A DNA stretch of 28,375 bases from CAXTTV01 sp964247295 (GCA_964247295.1 CAXTTV010000043.1:1-28375); one strand, 5' to 3'. Shown: positions 14,967 through 23,646, counted from the stretch's first letter. Notes: a model not told the origin generated them from the letters alone. Program-made: numbers and translations.

Positions 14967-15311
14967 AGTAACAATAGCATAGAGAAATGTACGCGTTGAC
15001 CGAAAGCAGTATGAGGAGAGTATCCACCAGCGATCCGGTGAATGGTGAGAGGCCGGTTGGAAATTATACCTCAGAACCCCTTCGTGAGCGGCTGACCGAA
15101 GAAAGTCCGACAAAAGAGAAGAGCAGATTTAGGACCTGTTGGGCAAGTAGGTTCAGGCGGGTGGTTCCCGCGCAATGAATATCGCCGAAGAAGTGGTCAC
15201 AGATGCTTCGTCACAAAGGAGTGAAGGAGAAAGCGTAGTAGCAAGTAGTGGCAAACCGGGTGGTACCACGGGAGTCTTGACTCTCGTCCCTTGGAGGGGC
15301 GAGGGTTTTTT
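14967..15311 (+). promoter_or_regulatory. T-box leader (tRNA-sensing riboswitch) of the arg-his operon
   Basis: Stem I shows TGAGG (15012-15016) paired with CCTCA (15069-15073), an AGTA (15019-15022) opposite GGAA, and a distal GGTGAGAGGCC loop. The specifier-loop 3' strand gives UAU (15065-15067) followed by the usual A and the helix CC. The T-box sequence ACCGGGTGGTACCACGGG is at 15255-15272, with UGGU as the tRNA-end-pairing bulge. The terminator stem (15281-15305) and T-run follow. Uncharged tRNA would favour the antiterminator and switch the operon on. The specifier reads tyrosine rather than His or Arg (see findings). Confidence 0.93.
15281..15311 (+). terminator. T-box attenuator terminator
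   Basis: CTCTCGTCCC pairs with GGGGCGAGGG across the loop TTGGA, followed by TTTTTT. The left arm overlaps the 3' half of the antiterminator, as in known T-box leaders. It lies 35 bp before argC. Confidence 0.9.
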
Positions 15312-15345
15312 GTTTTTCTGAGCATATTCTAGAGGGGAGAGTTTT

Positions 15346-16392
15346 ATGGAAAAAACCTCAGTCTCGATTGTCAACGTAACCAGTTACACTGGCTTAGAGC
15401 TTATCCGTTTGCTATCTCAGCATCCTGTATTTAAGATCAGCTCAGTCACTGGTCGGAGTGCAGTGGGAAAGAGCCTGCGAGATGTTTTTCCCCAGCTTCA
15501 GGATAGTTCAGGAACATTGGAGATAGTAGAAGAGCCAGGGGACTCGGAACTAGCATTTGTTTGTTTGCCGCATGCAGCAGCAGCCGAATCTGTTATAGCC
15601 TTATTGAAGAGAGGAATAAAAGTTGTAGACCTCTCAGCGGATTTCCGATTGCGAGACGCAGTCATTTATCAAGAATGGTACAAGCATGAACATCCTGCTC
15701 CAGAGTTATTAAAGACAGCCGTGTATGGGCTTTGTGAACGTTATCGTAAGGAGATAGTAGAGGCGCAACTGGTCGCGAATCCGGGGTGTCACGCCAGCGC
15801 CGCGATCCTGGCCTTGTTACCTGCATTAAGCGAGGGATTTATAGAGCCAGCGCCGATCATTGATAGTAAGACAGGAATTAGTGGGGCGGGAAGGGGAGCA
15901 AAGTTAGAGTCGCTTTACGCCGAAGTCAACGAGGATACAAGCGCGTATGGATTAGGGGGTCATCGTCATCTGCCAGAGATAGTTCAGGAGTTAGATGCTG
16001 GAGCGATAGTAGGGGGGCATCGTATAAAGGAACCGTCACGTGTAACATTTGTGCCTCATTTAGTTCCCATGACCAGAGGAATATTAGCAACCTGTTACGC
16101 GGATCTACGGATTGAATTATCGACCGAAGACGTACAAGAAAAGTATCGGGAGTATTATAAGAGTGAGGCGTTTATTCATATTGTAGAGGAGCCGCCGCAC
16201 ACAAAATGGAGTTATGGAAGTAACCACGTTTTTATATATCCATCCGTTGATATCAGAACAAAGAGGCTTATAGTTGTAGTTGGCCTGGACAATCTCATTA
16301 AAGGGGCATCGGGGCAAGCGATACAGAACGGGAACCTTATGATGGGTTTACCGGAGGCAAGTGGGCTTATATCTCGAGGAATATATCCGTAA
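15346..16392 (+). CDS. argC: N-acetyl-gamma-glutamyl-phosphate reductase ArgC
   Basis: ArgC reduces N-acetylglutamyl phosphate to the semialdehyde with NADPH, the third step of arginine/ornithine synthesis. The cofactor loop is NVTSYTGLELIRLL. The catalytic cysteine is in VANPGCHASAAI. It is followed by SKTGISGAGRGAK and the family block GLGGHRHLPEI. The length of 348 is standard. The start ATG has GGGGAG seven bases upstream. It is the first gene behind the T-box leader and 69 bp ahead of argB. No LysW-type carrier-protein gene is nearby, so the classical acetylated arginine route is favoured over the LysY/ArgY variant. Confidence 0.95.
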   Translation: MEKTSVSIVNVTSYTGLELIRLLSQHPVFKISSVTGRSAVGKSLRDVFPQLQDSSGTLEIVEEPGDSELAFVCLPHAAAAESVIALLKRGIKVVDLSADFRLRDAVIYQEWYKHEHPAPELLKTAVYGLCERYRKEIVEAQLVANPGCHASAAILALLPALSEGFIEPAPIIDSKTGISGAGRGAKLESLYAEVNEDTSAYGLGGHRHLPEIVQELDAGAIVGGHRIKEPSRVTFVPHLVPMTRGILATCYADLRIELSTEDVQEKYREYYKSEAFIHIVEEPPHTKWSYGSNHVFIYPSVDIRTKRLIVVVGLDNLIKGASGQAIQNGNLMMGLPEASGLISRGIYP

Positions 16393-16461
16393 AAAATCAT
16401 CAAAACATAAAAGTGTTACGCGAAAGCGTTTTTCATAGATTGAGAGAGAGGTTTGTGATTG

Positions 16462-17343
16462 ATGTCAATTGTATTTGCAATGACCACAACTGGAGAAGAG
16501 GTTCGCGAGCAAAATCTTATTGCAGAAGTATTGCGGGAAGCATCGCCATATATTGATTTTTTAAAAGGCAAGACGCTCGTGATAAAATTAGGTGGGAGCA
16601 CATTGGAGCATCAGCGGCAGGTTTTAGAGAACATCATCTGGTTAAAAACGCTGGGTGTGCACATGGTACTTGTTCATGGAGGAGGGCCATATATAAACGA
16701 GTGGCTTCAGCGACTGAATATTCCCACGCGTTTTGAAAATGGTCTCAGGGTAACAGACGCTCCCACCTTAAACGTCGTGCGAATGGTTTTATCGGGTCAA
16801 GTAAATCAAGGGTTAGTTTCAATGGCCTCCCAGATGGGAGGGAAAGCGGTCGGTTTAAGTGGAATAGATGGTGGGATGGTTCAGGCGCACATCGCAGACC
16901 CAGCGTTGGGGTATGTAGGAGAGATTGACAAAGTAGATCCGGCATTAATTCATCAATGTTTAGAAAAGGAATACATACCGATAATCTCACCGTTGGGGCA
17001 GGATCTTGAAGGGAACTGCCTGAACATCAACGCTGATCTAGTAGCTGCGCATATTGCGGGAGCGCTAGATGCAGAAAAGCTCATCTTCCTAAGTAATGTT
17101 AGTGGGATTTGTCGGCCCGATGGATCATTGATTCAACGTTTAACTGAGCAGGAAGCCCTTGATCTTATAGAAGATGGAGTGATACATGGGGGTATGATTC
17201 CAAAAGTGACTGCCTGTTTAGACGCCTTATTGGCCGTGCCGAGAATTCACATACTTGATGGTCGAGTGCCACATGTACTGTTACGGGAATTATTTACCGA
17301 TAATGGTGCTGGCACCATGATTGTTCGCAACAAAAAAGTGTAG
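16462..17343 (+). CDS. argB: Acetylglutamate kinase ArgB
   Basis: ArgB phosphorylates N-acetylglutamate with ATP, making the substrate of the neighbouring ArgC. The amino-acid-kinase fold shows VIKLGGSTL, MVLVHGGGPYINEWL (the glycine-rich loop), FENGLRVTD and the C-terminal GGMIPKVTACLDAL, where the Lys contacts ATP. Its length of 293 residues is normal for the family. The start is not certain: ATG at 16462 has GAGAGG ten bases upstream, and a second in-frame ATG lies at 16480. Only argB and argC of the arginine pathway are present here. Confidence 0.94.
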   Translation: MSIVFAMTTTGEEVREQNLIAEVLREASPYIDFLKGKTLVIKLGGSTLEHQRQVLENIIWLKTLGVHMVLVHGGGPYINEWLQRLNIPTRFENGLRVTDAPTLNVVRMVLSGQVNQGLVSMASQMGGKAVGLSGIDGGMVQAHIADPALGYVGEIDKVDPALIHQCLEKEYIPIISPLGQDLEGNCLNINADLVAAHIAGALDAEKLIFLSNVSGICRPDGSLIQRLTEQEALDLIEDGVIHGGMIPKVTACLDALLAVPRIHILDGRVPHVLLRELFTDNGAGTMIVRNKKV

Positions 17344-17388
17344 ATCCGGAGGATTACGCTTTACAAGCCTTTTTTGCGGGGATTTTTC

Positions 17389-18879
17389 ATGAAGAAACGA
17401 GTTGAGCGCCTGCGTGGTATGTATGATGCCTTACCTGAAGCATATCAGCAGCAGCGCTGGCTGACCGACCGCCTGAGCAGATATATGGCTCAGGCGGGTT
17501 TTGCATTAGTTGACACACCGTTATTAGAGCGGAGCGATTTATTTCTCGCCAGTTTTGGACAGGAGCTTTGGCAGAACCTGTATGCGTTTCGACTGCATCA
17601 AAGAGATCTTTGCCTGAGACCGGAGTATACAGCCTCGATCTGTCGTCTGTATCTAGATCATTATCAGCAGCAGCCTTTGCCGTTACGATTTCAGTATGCT
17701 GGACCGATTTTTCGTTATGAAGAGCCGGGGCGTGAGCGGTATCGTCAGCACACGCAACTGGGAGTAGAGATATTTGGTGGTCAGATAGAAGAGGCGGATG
17801 CCGAACTGCTTCAGATGGCCTGTGATGTGCTGGAACAGCTTCGGATTTCAGATTATCGGTTAGAACTGGGTCATATAGGAGTAGCCAGTGGCTTTATTAG
17901 TCGTTTGAACCTGGATGATCAAGCGGCTCGTCTGTTATTACGTTTAATGGAGCAGATCAGCCGTTCGGGAGAAGGGGAATTGCAGGCGCAGAAGCGTTTG
18001 GAGGAGCTGTACCCGTCGGTTGTATCGGGAGAGCAGTCAGTTAAAGGGCAGTTCACAGAGACAGAAACCGGGCTAGTTAGGACATTACTAAATGGACTTA
18101 GTATCTCATTTGGGGATGCAGATGATCGGCGAGTAGTAGTAGAGCGCTTTTTATGGAAGATGGGAAGGGCAGAGCAGAGAAGACAGATTTTGGATGCGCT
18201 AGAATTTCTCAAAGAGCTGCACGCCGTATCAGGGCCCCCGCCTGAAGTTTTTCAATCGCTCAGAGAATTATTAGAACGTTACAGTTTGGACGCAGAACCA
18301 TTATTAGAGCTAGAGCGTCTCGTAGAGATCATTGAGCAGAGCGGGGTGCCGAGAGAGAAAATTATCTTGAATCTATCATTGGGGAGAGGGGTCAGCTATT
18401 ATACTGGTCTAGTTTTTGAGATTCATGCATCGGATAGTAAAGGGAATGAAACGCAGCTTTGTGGAGGTGGGCGCTACGATCGACTGATGAGAGCTGTAGG
18501 GAGTGAGAGAGACGTACGTGCCTGTGGATTTGCATTCAGATTGGAGAGGCTAATCGCCCTTATTCCTCAAGATGAGCTGCCGGTTGTTTCCGCCCCAACA
18601 GGGCTAGTAGTACCAGTCAAAGCTCAAGAGTTTGCCTATGCGCTTCAGGTAGCGCGTAGACTGAGGACTCAGGGGATCGCAATTGAGCTAGATATCTCAG
18701 GGCATAGCGTAGGGGAAAGCTTAAAACGAGCCATAACAAGGCGGATACCCTATGCATTGATCGTAGGAGAGAGTGAGAAGCGTGATCGGACTGTAACGTT
18801 AAGAGATCTAGAGAACGGAGAAGAGAGCATCTTAGCCCTTGAAGGACTTCAGGGATATTTTGTCAGGGAGGAGCGGTAA
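17389..18879 (+). CDS. hisZ: HisRS-like protein: ATP phosphoribosyltransferase regulatory subunit HisZ or a HisRS paralogue
   Basis: The 496-residue protein has a class II HisRS core. Visible motifs are LRPEYTAS (about 76-83), motif 2 in FRYEEPGRERYRQHTQLGVE (108-127), and the HisRS-specific GRGVSYYTGLVFEI (332-345), where known HisRS has RGLDYYTG. A long insertion of about 150 residues separates them. Unlike most HisZ, it also keeps a C-terminal anticodon-binding fold (about 395-485, GLVVPVKAQEFAYALQVARR). The position directly before hisG, with the hisG GTG five bases beyond its stop codon, argues for HisZ. The retained domain and signature residues leave a genuine or duplicate histidyl-tRNA synthetase possible. 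The ATG at 17389 has GGGGA upstream. Confidence 0.75.
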   Translation: MKKRVERLRGMYDALPEAYQQQRWLTDRLSRYMAQAGFALVDTPLLERSDLFLASFGQELWQNLYAFRLHQRDLCLRPEYTASICRLYLDHYQQQPLPLRFQYAGPIFRYEEPGRERYRQHTQLGVEIFGGQIEEADAELLQMACDVLEQLRISDYRLELGHIGVASGFISRLNLDDQAARLLLRLMEQISRSGEGELQAQKRLEELYPSVVSGEQSVKGQFTETETGLVRTLLNGLSISFGDADDRRVVVERFLWKMGRAEQRRQILDALEFLKELHAVSGPPPEVFQSLRELLERYSLDAEPLLELERLVEIIEQSGVPREKIILNLSLGRGVSYYTGLVFEIHASDSKGNETQLCGGGRYDRLMRAVGSERDVRACGFAFRLERLIALIPQDELPVVSAPTGLVVPVKAQEFAYALQVARRLRTQGIAIELDISGHSVGESLKRAITRRIPYALIVGESEKRDRTVTLRDLENGEESILALEGLQGYFVREER

Positions 18880-18883
18880 GATA

Positions 18884-19972
18884 GTGATACATCAACCGAG
18901 ACCAGAGCTCAGGCTAGCGTTACCGGGTAAAGGGGCACTGGAGACAACCACCTCGACTTTTCTAGCGGAGTGTGGTTTAAAGGTCAGCCGTAGTAATCCC
19001 CGGCAGTATCTCGCGAGAATGCATAGTTTGCCGAATCTAGAGGTCGTCTTTCAACGGGCTGCCGACATACCTGCTCTAGTCCAAGATGGGGACGCCATTC
19101 TTGGAATTACCGGATATGATATTTTAGCGGAGCACCGGGGATATGGGGACGAGGATTTTGAAGACGAAGACAGAGACGAAGAACTAATCGTCGTAGAGAG
19201 GAATCTAGGGTATGGAGCCTGCCGGTTGGCGATCGCAGTGCCAGAAACCTGGATTGACGTAAACACCAGCGCGGATCTATGGCATCTCGCGGGCTATTAT
19301 CAGAGCAGTAGGGGGCGTGGACTGAGGATCGCAACCAAGTATCCATTGCTTGTAAACCAATTTTTGCGGAAGCATGGGATCACGCACTGCAAAATCGTCT
19401 CGCCGCATGGAGCATTAGAGGCAGCGCCATTAACGAACACAGCAGACCTGATCGTTGATCTCACCGAGACAGGGACAACGCTGCGTGAGAACCGTCTGAA
19501 ATTGTTGGATGATGGTGTTGTTTTACGTTCGCAAGCCTGTCTGGTAGCGAACGCGCGACTGCTCAAAGAGAACCCTGAGGCCTTAAATATCACGACAACC
19601 ATGCTGGAATTAATGGAAGCCCGGACGCAAGCGCGCAATCGGTCGATGTTGACCGCATACATGCAAGGTGAAAGTATGGAAGCAATGCAGCAGGTATGTG
19701 GGCAATTGAACGCGAGATTAAAGCCACTGGTGTCTGGATTTGTTTTAAGAGCCTTGCTTGCGGAGCAGAGCGAGGTAGAAGAGCAGGCCAATTACACCAT
19801 CTCCGGGTTAGTAAACGCCGGCAATGATGCGGCGAGCGAGCTTTTAAGCTTAATAGCGGTTTTACGTAGTGCAGGGGCTGTTCACATCAACGTCACCCCA
19901 TTGACCTATCGTTTTGGGGAAGAGTCAATGAGCGTGAGAGCTTTAAGAGAAAGACTAAAGAGGTTGTCGTGA
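18884..19972 (+). CDS. hisG: ATP phosphoribosyltransferase HisG (long form)
   Basis: HisG starts histidine synthesis by joining ATP and PRPP. I chose GTG at 18884 (GGGAGGAG upstream), so that ELRLALPGKGAL aligns with the normal family start; this gives 362 residues. Conserved parts are YDILAEH, GYGACRLAIAVP, LRIATKYPLLVNQFL and the PRPP loop DLTETGTTLREN (about 192-203). Two things are unusual. One is an acidic run EDFEDEDRDEE (about 90-100). The other is a C-terminal region (270-362) whose end, LRSAGAVHINVTPLTYRF, matches the ACT-like regulatory domain of long-form HisG. Long HisG normally works without HisZ, yet a HisRS-like gene lies just upstream. Its stop overlaps the next start by four bases. 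Confidence 0.92.
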   Translation: MIHQPRPELRLALPGKGALETTTSTFLAECGLKVSRSNPRQYLARMHSLPNLEVVFQRAADIPALVQDGDAILGITGYDILAEHRGYGDEDFEDEDRDEELIVVERNLGYGACRLAIAVPETWIDVNTSADLWHLAGYYQSSRGRGLRIATKYPLLVNQFLRKHGITHCKIVSPHGALEAAPLTNTADLIVDLTETGTTLRENRLKLLDDGVVLRSQACLVANARLLKENPEALNITTTMLELMEARTQARNRSMLTAYMQGESMEAMQQVCGQLNARLKPLVSGFVLRALLAEQSEVEEQANYTISGLVNAGNDAASELLSLIAVLRSAGAVHINVTPLTYRFGEESMSVRALRERLKRLS

Positions 19973-22311
19973 GCGACCTGATCGTTTTTGACCTGGATGG
20001 AGTGATAACCAGTGAAGAGGCGTACTGGGACTCGGCAGGTTTGACCCTGCATGAGCTATTATACAGCCCGCATTACTGGAATATCCAGGATCGGCCAGAG
20101 CAAGAGAGATACGTGCCTGCCTCTACAGCTCAAGAAGCGCATCAGTGGAGTCGGCAAGTTTTTCCAATGGACCAGATTCAAGCGTTAAAAGGCAGAGCAA
20201 TCAACTCCAACTGGGACACCTGTTATGGAGCCGTGTGCCTGCGTCTGATAGATCTGCTGGCGCTTGTGCCTGCACCTAATGAATTGACGCCGTTGCGTCC
20301 GTGGGATAGTGAGTGGATCGCGCGATTTCGCTCTCAACTGGCAAGCGTCGGATTGCAGGAGAAACAGAGACAGGCCAGAGGTTTTAATCTTCTGGAATCG
20401 CCTGTATTTCAGGGGTATGTTGGATTGGATCTGATTAACCGTTTGGACATTTACGCAAGCCAGGTGCTTGGACGAGCGATAGAAAATGTCTTTGTGCGGA
20501 CCAGTCCTTTTTGGTCCTTCTGTCGATCCATATTTCAGGAGTGGTATCTTGGGGATCAGCTTTATCAAGAGACTTATGGAAAGATAGTAGGGCAGTCGGG
20601 AAAGCCGGGCTGTATTCACTTTGACAGCCTTTTACTCCCAGCGGAGCGAGTAGGAAGCGTCCTGGAACGATTAAAAGCCCAGGGATACACCTTGGGAGTA
20701 GCGACTGGCCGAGTGCGTCAGGAAGCCATAATCCCATTGAAGGAACATAGTTTGCTTTCTTACTTTGATCCCGAGCATATTTCAACCTACACCGAAGTAG
20801 AACAAGCAGAGCGGATATTGAGAGATCGAGGGGATCAAAAATTACTCAGCAAACCGAACCGATTCCCTTTCCTGTTCGCAGTAGAGCATAATTATCAAAT
20901 AGCATGGGAGCGGAAGCCCCGAGCGTATCAGGGGCGCTTTATCGCTATTGGAGACGCTACAAGCGACATCTTGAGTGCGAGGGAAGCAGGAGGGTTAACG
21001 ATCGCCGTTCTCACAGGCGCGCATACACCTGAGGCGAGAGCTTTATTGGAGCGGAGCGAGCCCGACTTTCTGATTCAGAATATAGAAGAGCTGCCAGAAC
21101 TACTTCTGAAGCTTGATTCCTTAACTACCATTCAGAAAACGCAATTTACAGAGTTGTCCAAAGCAGAGCGACTATTGCATCGGTGGTTCTGGCGGCACAT
21201 GCACCTAAATGTAGATAGTGTACGTCTAGTCCCAAGAGCCGTTTCACTGAACTCATTTAATGGATTTTATCGAGTGGGTGGAGAAGAATACTTTTTCAAG
21301 ACGCATATAGAAGAGCAAGGGAAGCTTACAGAGTATTATCACGCAGAGCAGCTTTATCAAGCTGGTTACAACATCGTACGGCCATTGAAGATCCTGCACG
21401 AAGAAGGGAGGCAAATGGTCGTTTACCCCGTCATACACTGGCCAGTCATGTTTGATCTAATGTGGTCGCAAGAGAGAGGAGAGATCAGTGTTTTCAGCCA
21501 GGACGAACTAATTGAAGCGGAGCGGAAAGAGTGTCATCGTCTTTTAGAGTTGTATCGTGAGTCAGCCAGGATGATCTCGGCTGAGGAGCACGCACAGGCA
21601 CCGATCCATCAACTTTTCTGGCATCGGCTGGCGGGGGAACGTTTCAACGTTTTTTACCGGAACCAACGAATGTATTTGCCTGGAGGGGAAGCGAGCGAAG
21701 CGTTTGAAGACCTCTTACATTATCATTGGATTATTAACGGAGAGCACCAGAAGCAGACATTAGGAGAACTTATAGAGCGAGGGAGAGACGTATTAGATCC
21801 CAGGAGGTCAGCGACAGCCGTAGTGGGTCATGGAGACGCGCATTTTGGCAATGTCTTTTTGGAAAAAGGTCATAAGTATCTTTACTTTGATCCTGCCTTT
21901 GCAGGTAAGCACGACGTATTATTAGACATCATAAAGCCGTTATATCATAATATCTTTGCCAGTTGGATGTATTTTCCCAAAGAGATTGTCAGTAATTTTC
22001 ATATAGCCATAAATATTCATAATAATATTGTGATAGTAGAGCATAGTTATCAACTTGCCCCAATAAGAAAAGCGCTTTTAGAAGTGAAGGAGCAGCATTT
22101 ACTAGAACCGCTCCTAAAGTGGCTTCGGGATGGCCGAGAGCTGCCGGAAGACTGGGAAGAACGTTTGAGGCTAGCTTTACTTTGTTGTCCGTTATTGACA
22201 ATCAACCTGCTGGATAGGAAGAGATTGCCAGTATCAATAAGCTGGTTAGGGTTGACGCAAGCCGTACAGTTAGGGAATAGAGGCATCGAGCCCTGGAGAG
22301 AGAAAAAATGA
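19969..22311 (+). CDS. HAD hydrolase fused to an APH/choline-kinase-like domain
   Basis: This is a 780-residue two-domain protein not recognised as any standard his gene. The N-terminal half is a HAD phosphatase: motif I FDLDGVI (nucleophile Asp8, Asp10), a large cap insertion (about 15-225), motif II VATGR (Thr246), motif III lysine about 295 (SKPNRF) and motif IV IGDATSD (Asp329, Asp333). The C-terminal half (about 395-780) is an aminoglycoside-phosphotransferase-type kinase fold: ATP lysine in YFFKT (444), HGDAHFGNVF (621-630, catalytic Asp623, Asn628) and the metal Asp641 in YFDPAF. All key residues of both folds look intact. It overlaps hisG and hisH by four bases each, so it is translationally coupled in the his operon. 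A histidinol-phosphate phosphatase role for the HAD half is plausible but unproven. The kinase-half substrate is unknown. Confidence 0.88.
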   Translation: MSDLIVFDLDGVITSEEAYWDSAGLTLHELLYSPHYWNIQDRPEQERYVPASTAQEAHQWSRQVFPMDQIQALKGRAINSNWDTCYGAVCLRLIDLLALVPAPNELTPLRPWDSEWIARFRSQLASVGLQEKQRQARGFNLLESPVFQGYVGLDLINRLDIYASQVLGRAIENVFVRTSPFWSFCRSIFQEWYLGDQLYQETYGKIVGQSGKPGCIHFDSLLLPAERVGSVLERLKAQGYTLGVATGRVRQEAIIPLKEHSLLSYFDPEHISTYTEVEQAERILRDRGDQKLLSKPNRFPFLFAVEHNYQIAWERKPRAYQGRFIAIGDATSDILSAREAGGLTIAVLTGAHTPEARALLERSEPDFLIQNIEELPELLLKLDSLTTIQKTQFTELSKAERLLHRWFWRHMHLNVDSVRLVPRAVSLNSFNGFYRVGGEEYFFKTHIEEQGKLTEYYHAEQLYQAGYNIVRPLKILHEEGRQMVVYPVIHWPVMFDLMWSQERGEISVFSQDELIEAERKECHRLLELYRESARMISAEEHAQAPIHQLFWHRLAGERFNVFYRNQRMYLPGGEASEAFEDLLHYHWIINGEHQKQTLGELIERGRDVLDPRRSATAVVGHGDAHFGNVFLEKGHKYLYFDPAFAGKHDVLLDIIKPLYHNIFASWMYFPKEIVSNFHIAINIHNNIVIVEHSYQLAPIRKALLEVKEQHLLEPLLKWLRDGRELPEDWEERLRLALLCCPLLTINLLDRKRLPVSISWLGLTQAVQLGNRGIEPWREKK

Positions 22312-22925
22312 TAGCGATTGTAGATTATGGTGCGGGAAACATGCACAGCATTGCCAGAGCATTAGAGGTAGTTGGGGCCAACGTACGTGTAACCGATCAA
22401 GCCGATCTCGTGCGGGAAGCGCAAGCAGTAGTATTGCCGGGAGTTGGCTCGGGTGGAGCGGCGATGAAGCAAATGAAGCAGCATAGATTGGACGAAGAGA
22501 TTCAACAGGCCACCGAAAATGGGAAGCCTTTTCTAGGGATTTGCTTAGGAATGCAACTACTAGCGGATCGGCATGCGGAGGGAGAGGTAGACGGATTGAA
22601 GTTATTTCGGGGAGAGGTACGAAAGATACCTCCTGGGCCGAAAATTCCCGAGATGGGATGGAATCAAGTGCGTCCGACACGAGCAGACCTGCCAATGTTT
22701 GCCAATATTGATGAGGGGGCCTATTTTTACTTTGCTCACTCCTATTATGTAGAACCAGGAAATCAAGATGGTGTTGCAGGACTGACGGATTATGGACAGT
22801 CTTATTGTAGCGCGATTGTCACGCAACGGGTATGGGGCACACAATTTCACCCGGAGAAGAGTGGAGAGGTAGGTCTCCAACTCCTGAGAAACTTTGTGAA
22901 CTGGGTTAAGGAAGCCGATTTATGA
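22308..22925 (+). CDS. hisH: Imidazole glycerol phosphate synthase, glutaminase subunit HisH
   Basis: HisH releases ammonia from glutamine and passes it to HisF. It is a class I glutamine amidotransferase of 205 residues: oxyanion region LPGVGSGG (43-50), nucleophile Cys79 in GICLGMQLL, and the His181/Glu183 pair in TQFHPEKSG. It begins with an ATGA overlap with the fusion gene and ends with an ATGA overlap with hisA, a tight translationally coupled arrangement. Confidence 0.97.
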   Translation: MIAIVDYGAGNMHSIARALEVVGANVRVTDQADLVREAQAVVLPGVGSGGAAMKQMKQHRLDEEIQQATENGKPFLGICLGMQLLADRHAEGEVDGLKLFRGEVRKIPPGPKIPEMGWNQVRPTRADLPMFANIDEGAYFYFAHSYYVEPGNQDGVAGLTDYGQSYCSAIVTQRVWGTQFHPEKSGEVGLQLLRNFVNWVKEADL

Positions 22926-23641
22926 AAGTCATACCAGCAATTGATATAAAAGATGGGCAATGTGTGCGTTTATTTCAGGGAGATTACAATCAAGTTACAA
23001 CCTATGATCCTAATCCCGTGAATGTAGCGAAGCGCTGGGAGGCAGCCGGGGCAGAGTGGTTACATCTTGTAGATCTGGATGGAGCAAAGGTGGGTCAGCC
23101 CATCAATTTGGATCTGATAGGTAGAATAAAGAGAGCCACCTCAATGCGGATAGAGCTCGGAGGTGGGATTCGGAAGATAGAACAGATAGAGCAACTCATT
23201 CATTTGGGAATAGAGAGAGTCATTTTAGGGACCGTCGCCATTACAGATCGTCAGGTTTTAGACAAGGCAATTGAGTGGTGGGGGGAGCGAATAGTCGTTG
23301 GATTAGATGCGCGAAATGGGTTAGTAGCGATAGCCGGGTGGAGAGAGACCTCAGAAGTACAAGCGACCGATCTAGCTAGAGAGCTTACAGAGGCAGGAGT
23401 GCAACGATTTATTTACACCGACATCGTGCGGGATGGAGCCATGAGGGGACCGAATTTAGATGCATTGCGAGAGATGCAACGTGCCACCAGTAGTGCGTTA
23501 ATCGCATCGGGTGGAGTAAGCAAAATAGAAGATCTCAGAGAGCTAGTAGCCCTAGGTGTTGAGGGTGTGATAGTTGGCAAAGCCATTTACACAGGTGATA
23601 TTGATCTTGCCTTTGCTCTACAAGAGTTGGGAAAGGTGTAA
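22922..23641 (+). CDS. hisA: ProFAR isomerase HisA
   Basis: HisA carries out the Amadori rearrangement of ProFAR to PRFAR. It is a 239-residue TIM barrel with the catalytic pair Asp8 (PAIDIKDGQCVRL) and Asp129 (GLDARNG), and the phosphate-binding loops ELGGGIR and IASGGV. It starts inside the hisH stop codon and ends five bases before hisF. The usual IPAIDLxxG opening and normal length leave little doubt. It could be the bifunctional PriA only if trpF were missing from the genome, which the window cannot show. Confidence 0.96.
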   Translation: MKVIPAIDIKDGQCVRLFQGDYNQVTTYDPNPVNVAKRWEAAGAEWLHLVDLDGAKVGQPINLDLIGRIKRATSMRIELGGGIRKIEQIEQLIHLGIERVILGTVAITDRQVLDKAIEWWGERIVVGLDARNGLVAIAGWRETSEVQATDLARELTEAGVQRFIYTDIVRDGAMRGPNLDALREMQRATSSALIASGGVSKIEDLRELVALGVEGVIVGKAIYTGDIDLAFALQELGKV

Positions 23642-23646
23642 AAGGA

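Noticed and set aside
14967..15311. Simple assignment of the T-box to tRNA-His because of the his genes
   Set aside because: No CAC/CAU is found in the specifier strand, and the UGGU bulge does not fit the C73 of tRNA-His.
18839..18883. TTG start for hisG inside the HisRS-like gene
   Set aside because: The GTG at 18884 has GGGAGGAG upstream and matches the conserved HisG N-terminus; the extra 15 residues do not.
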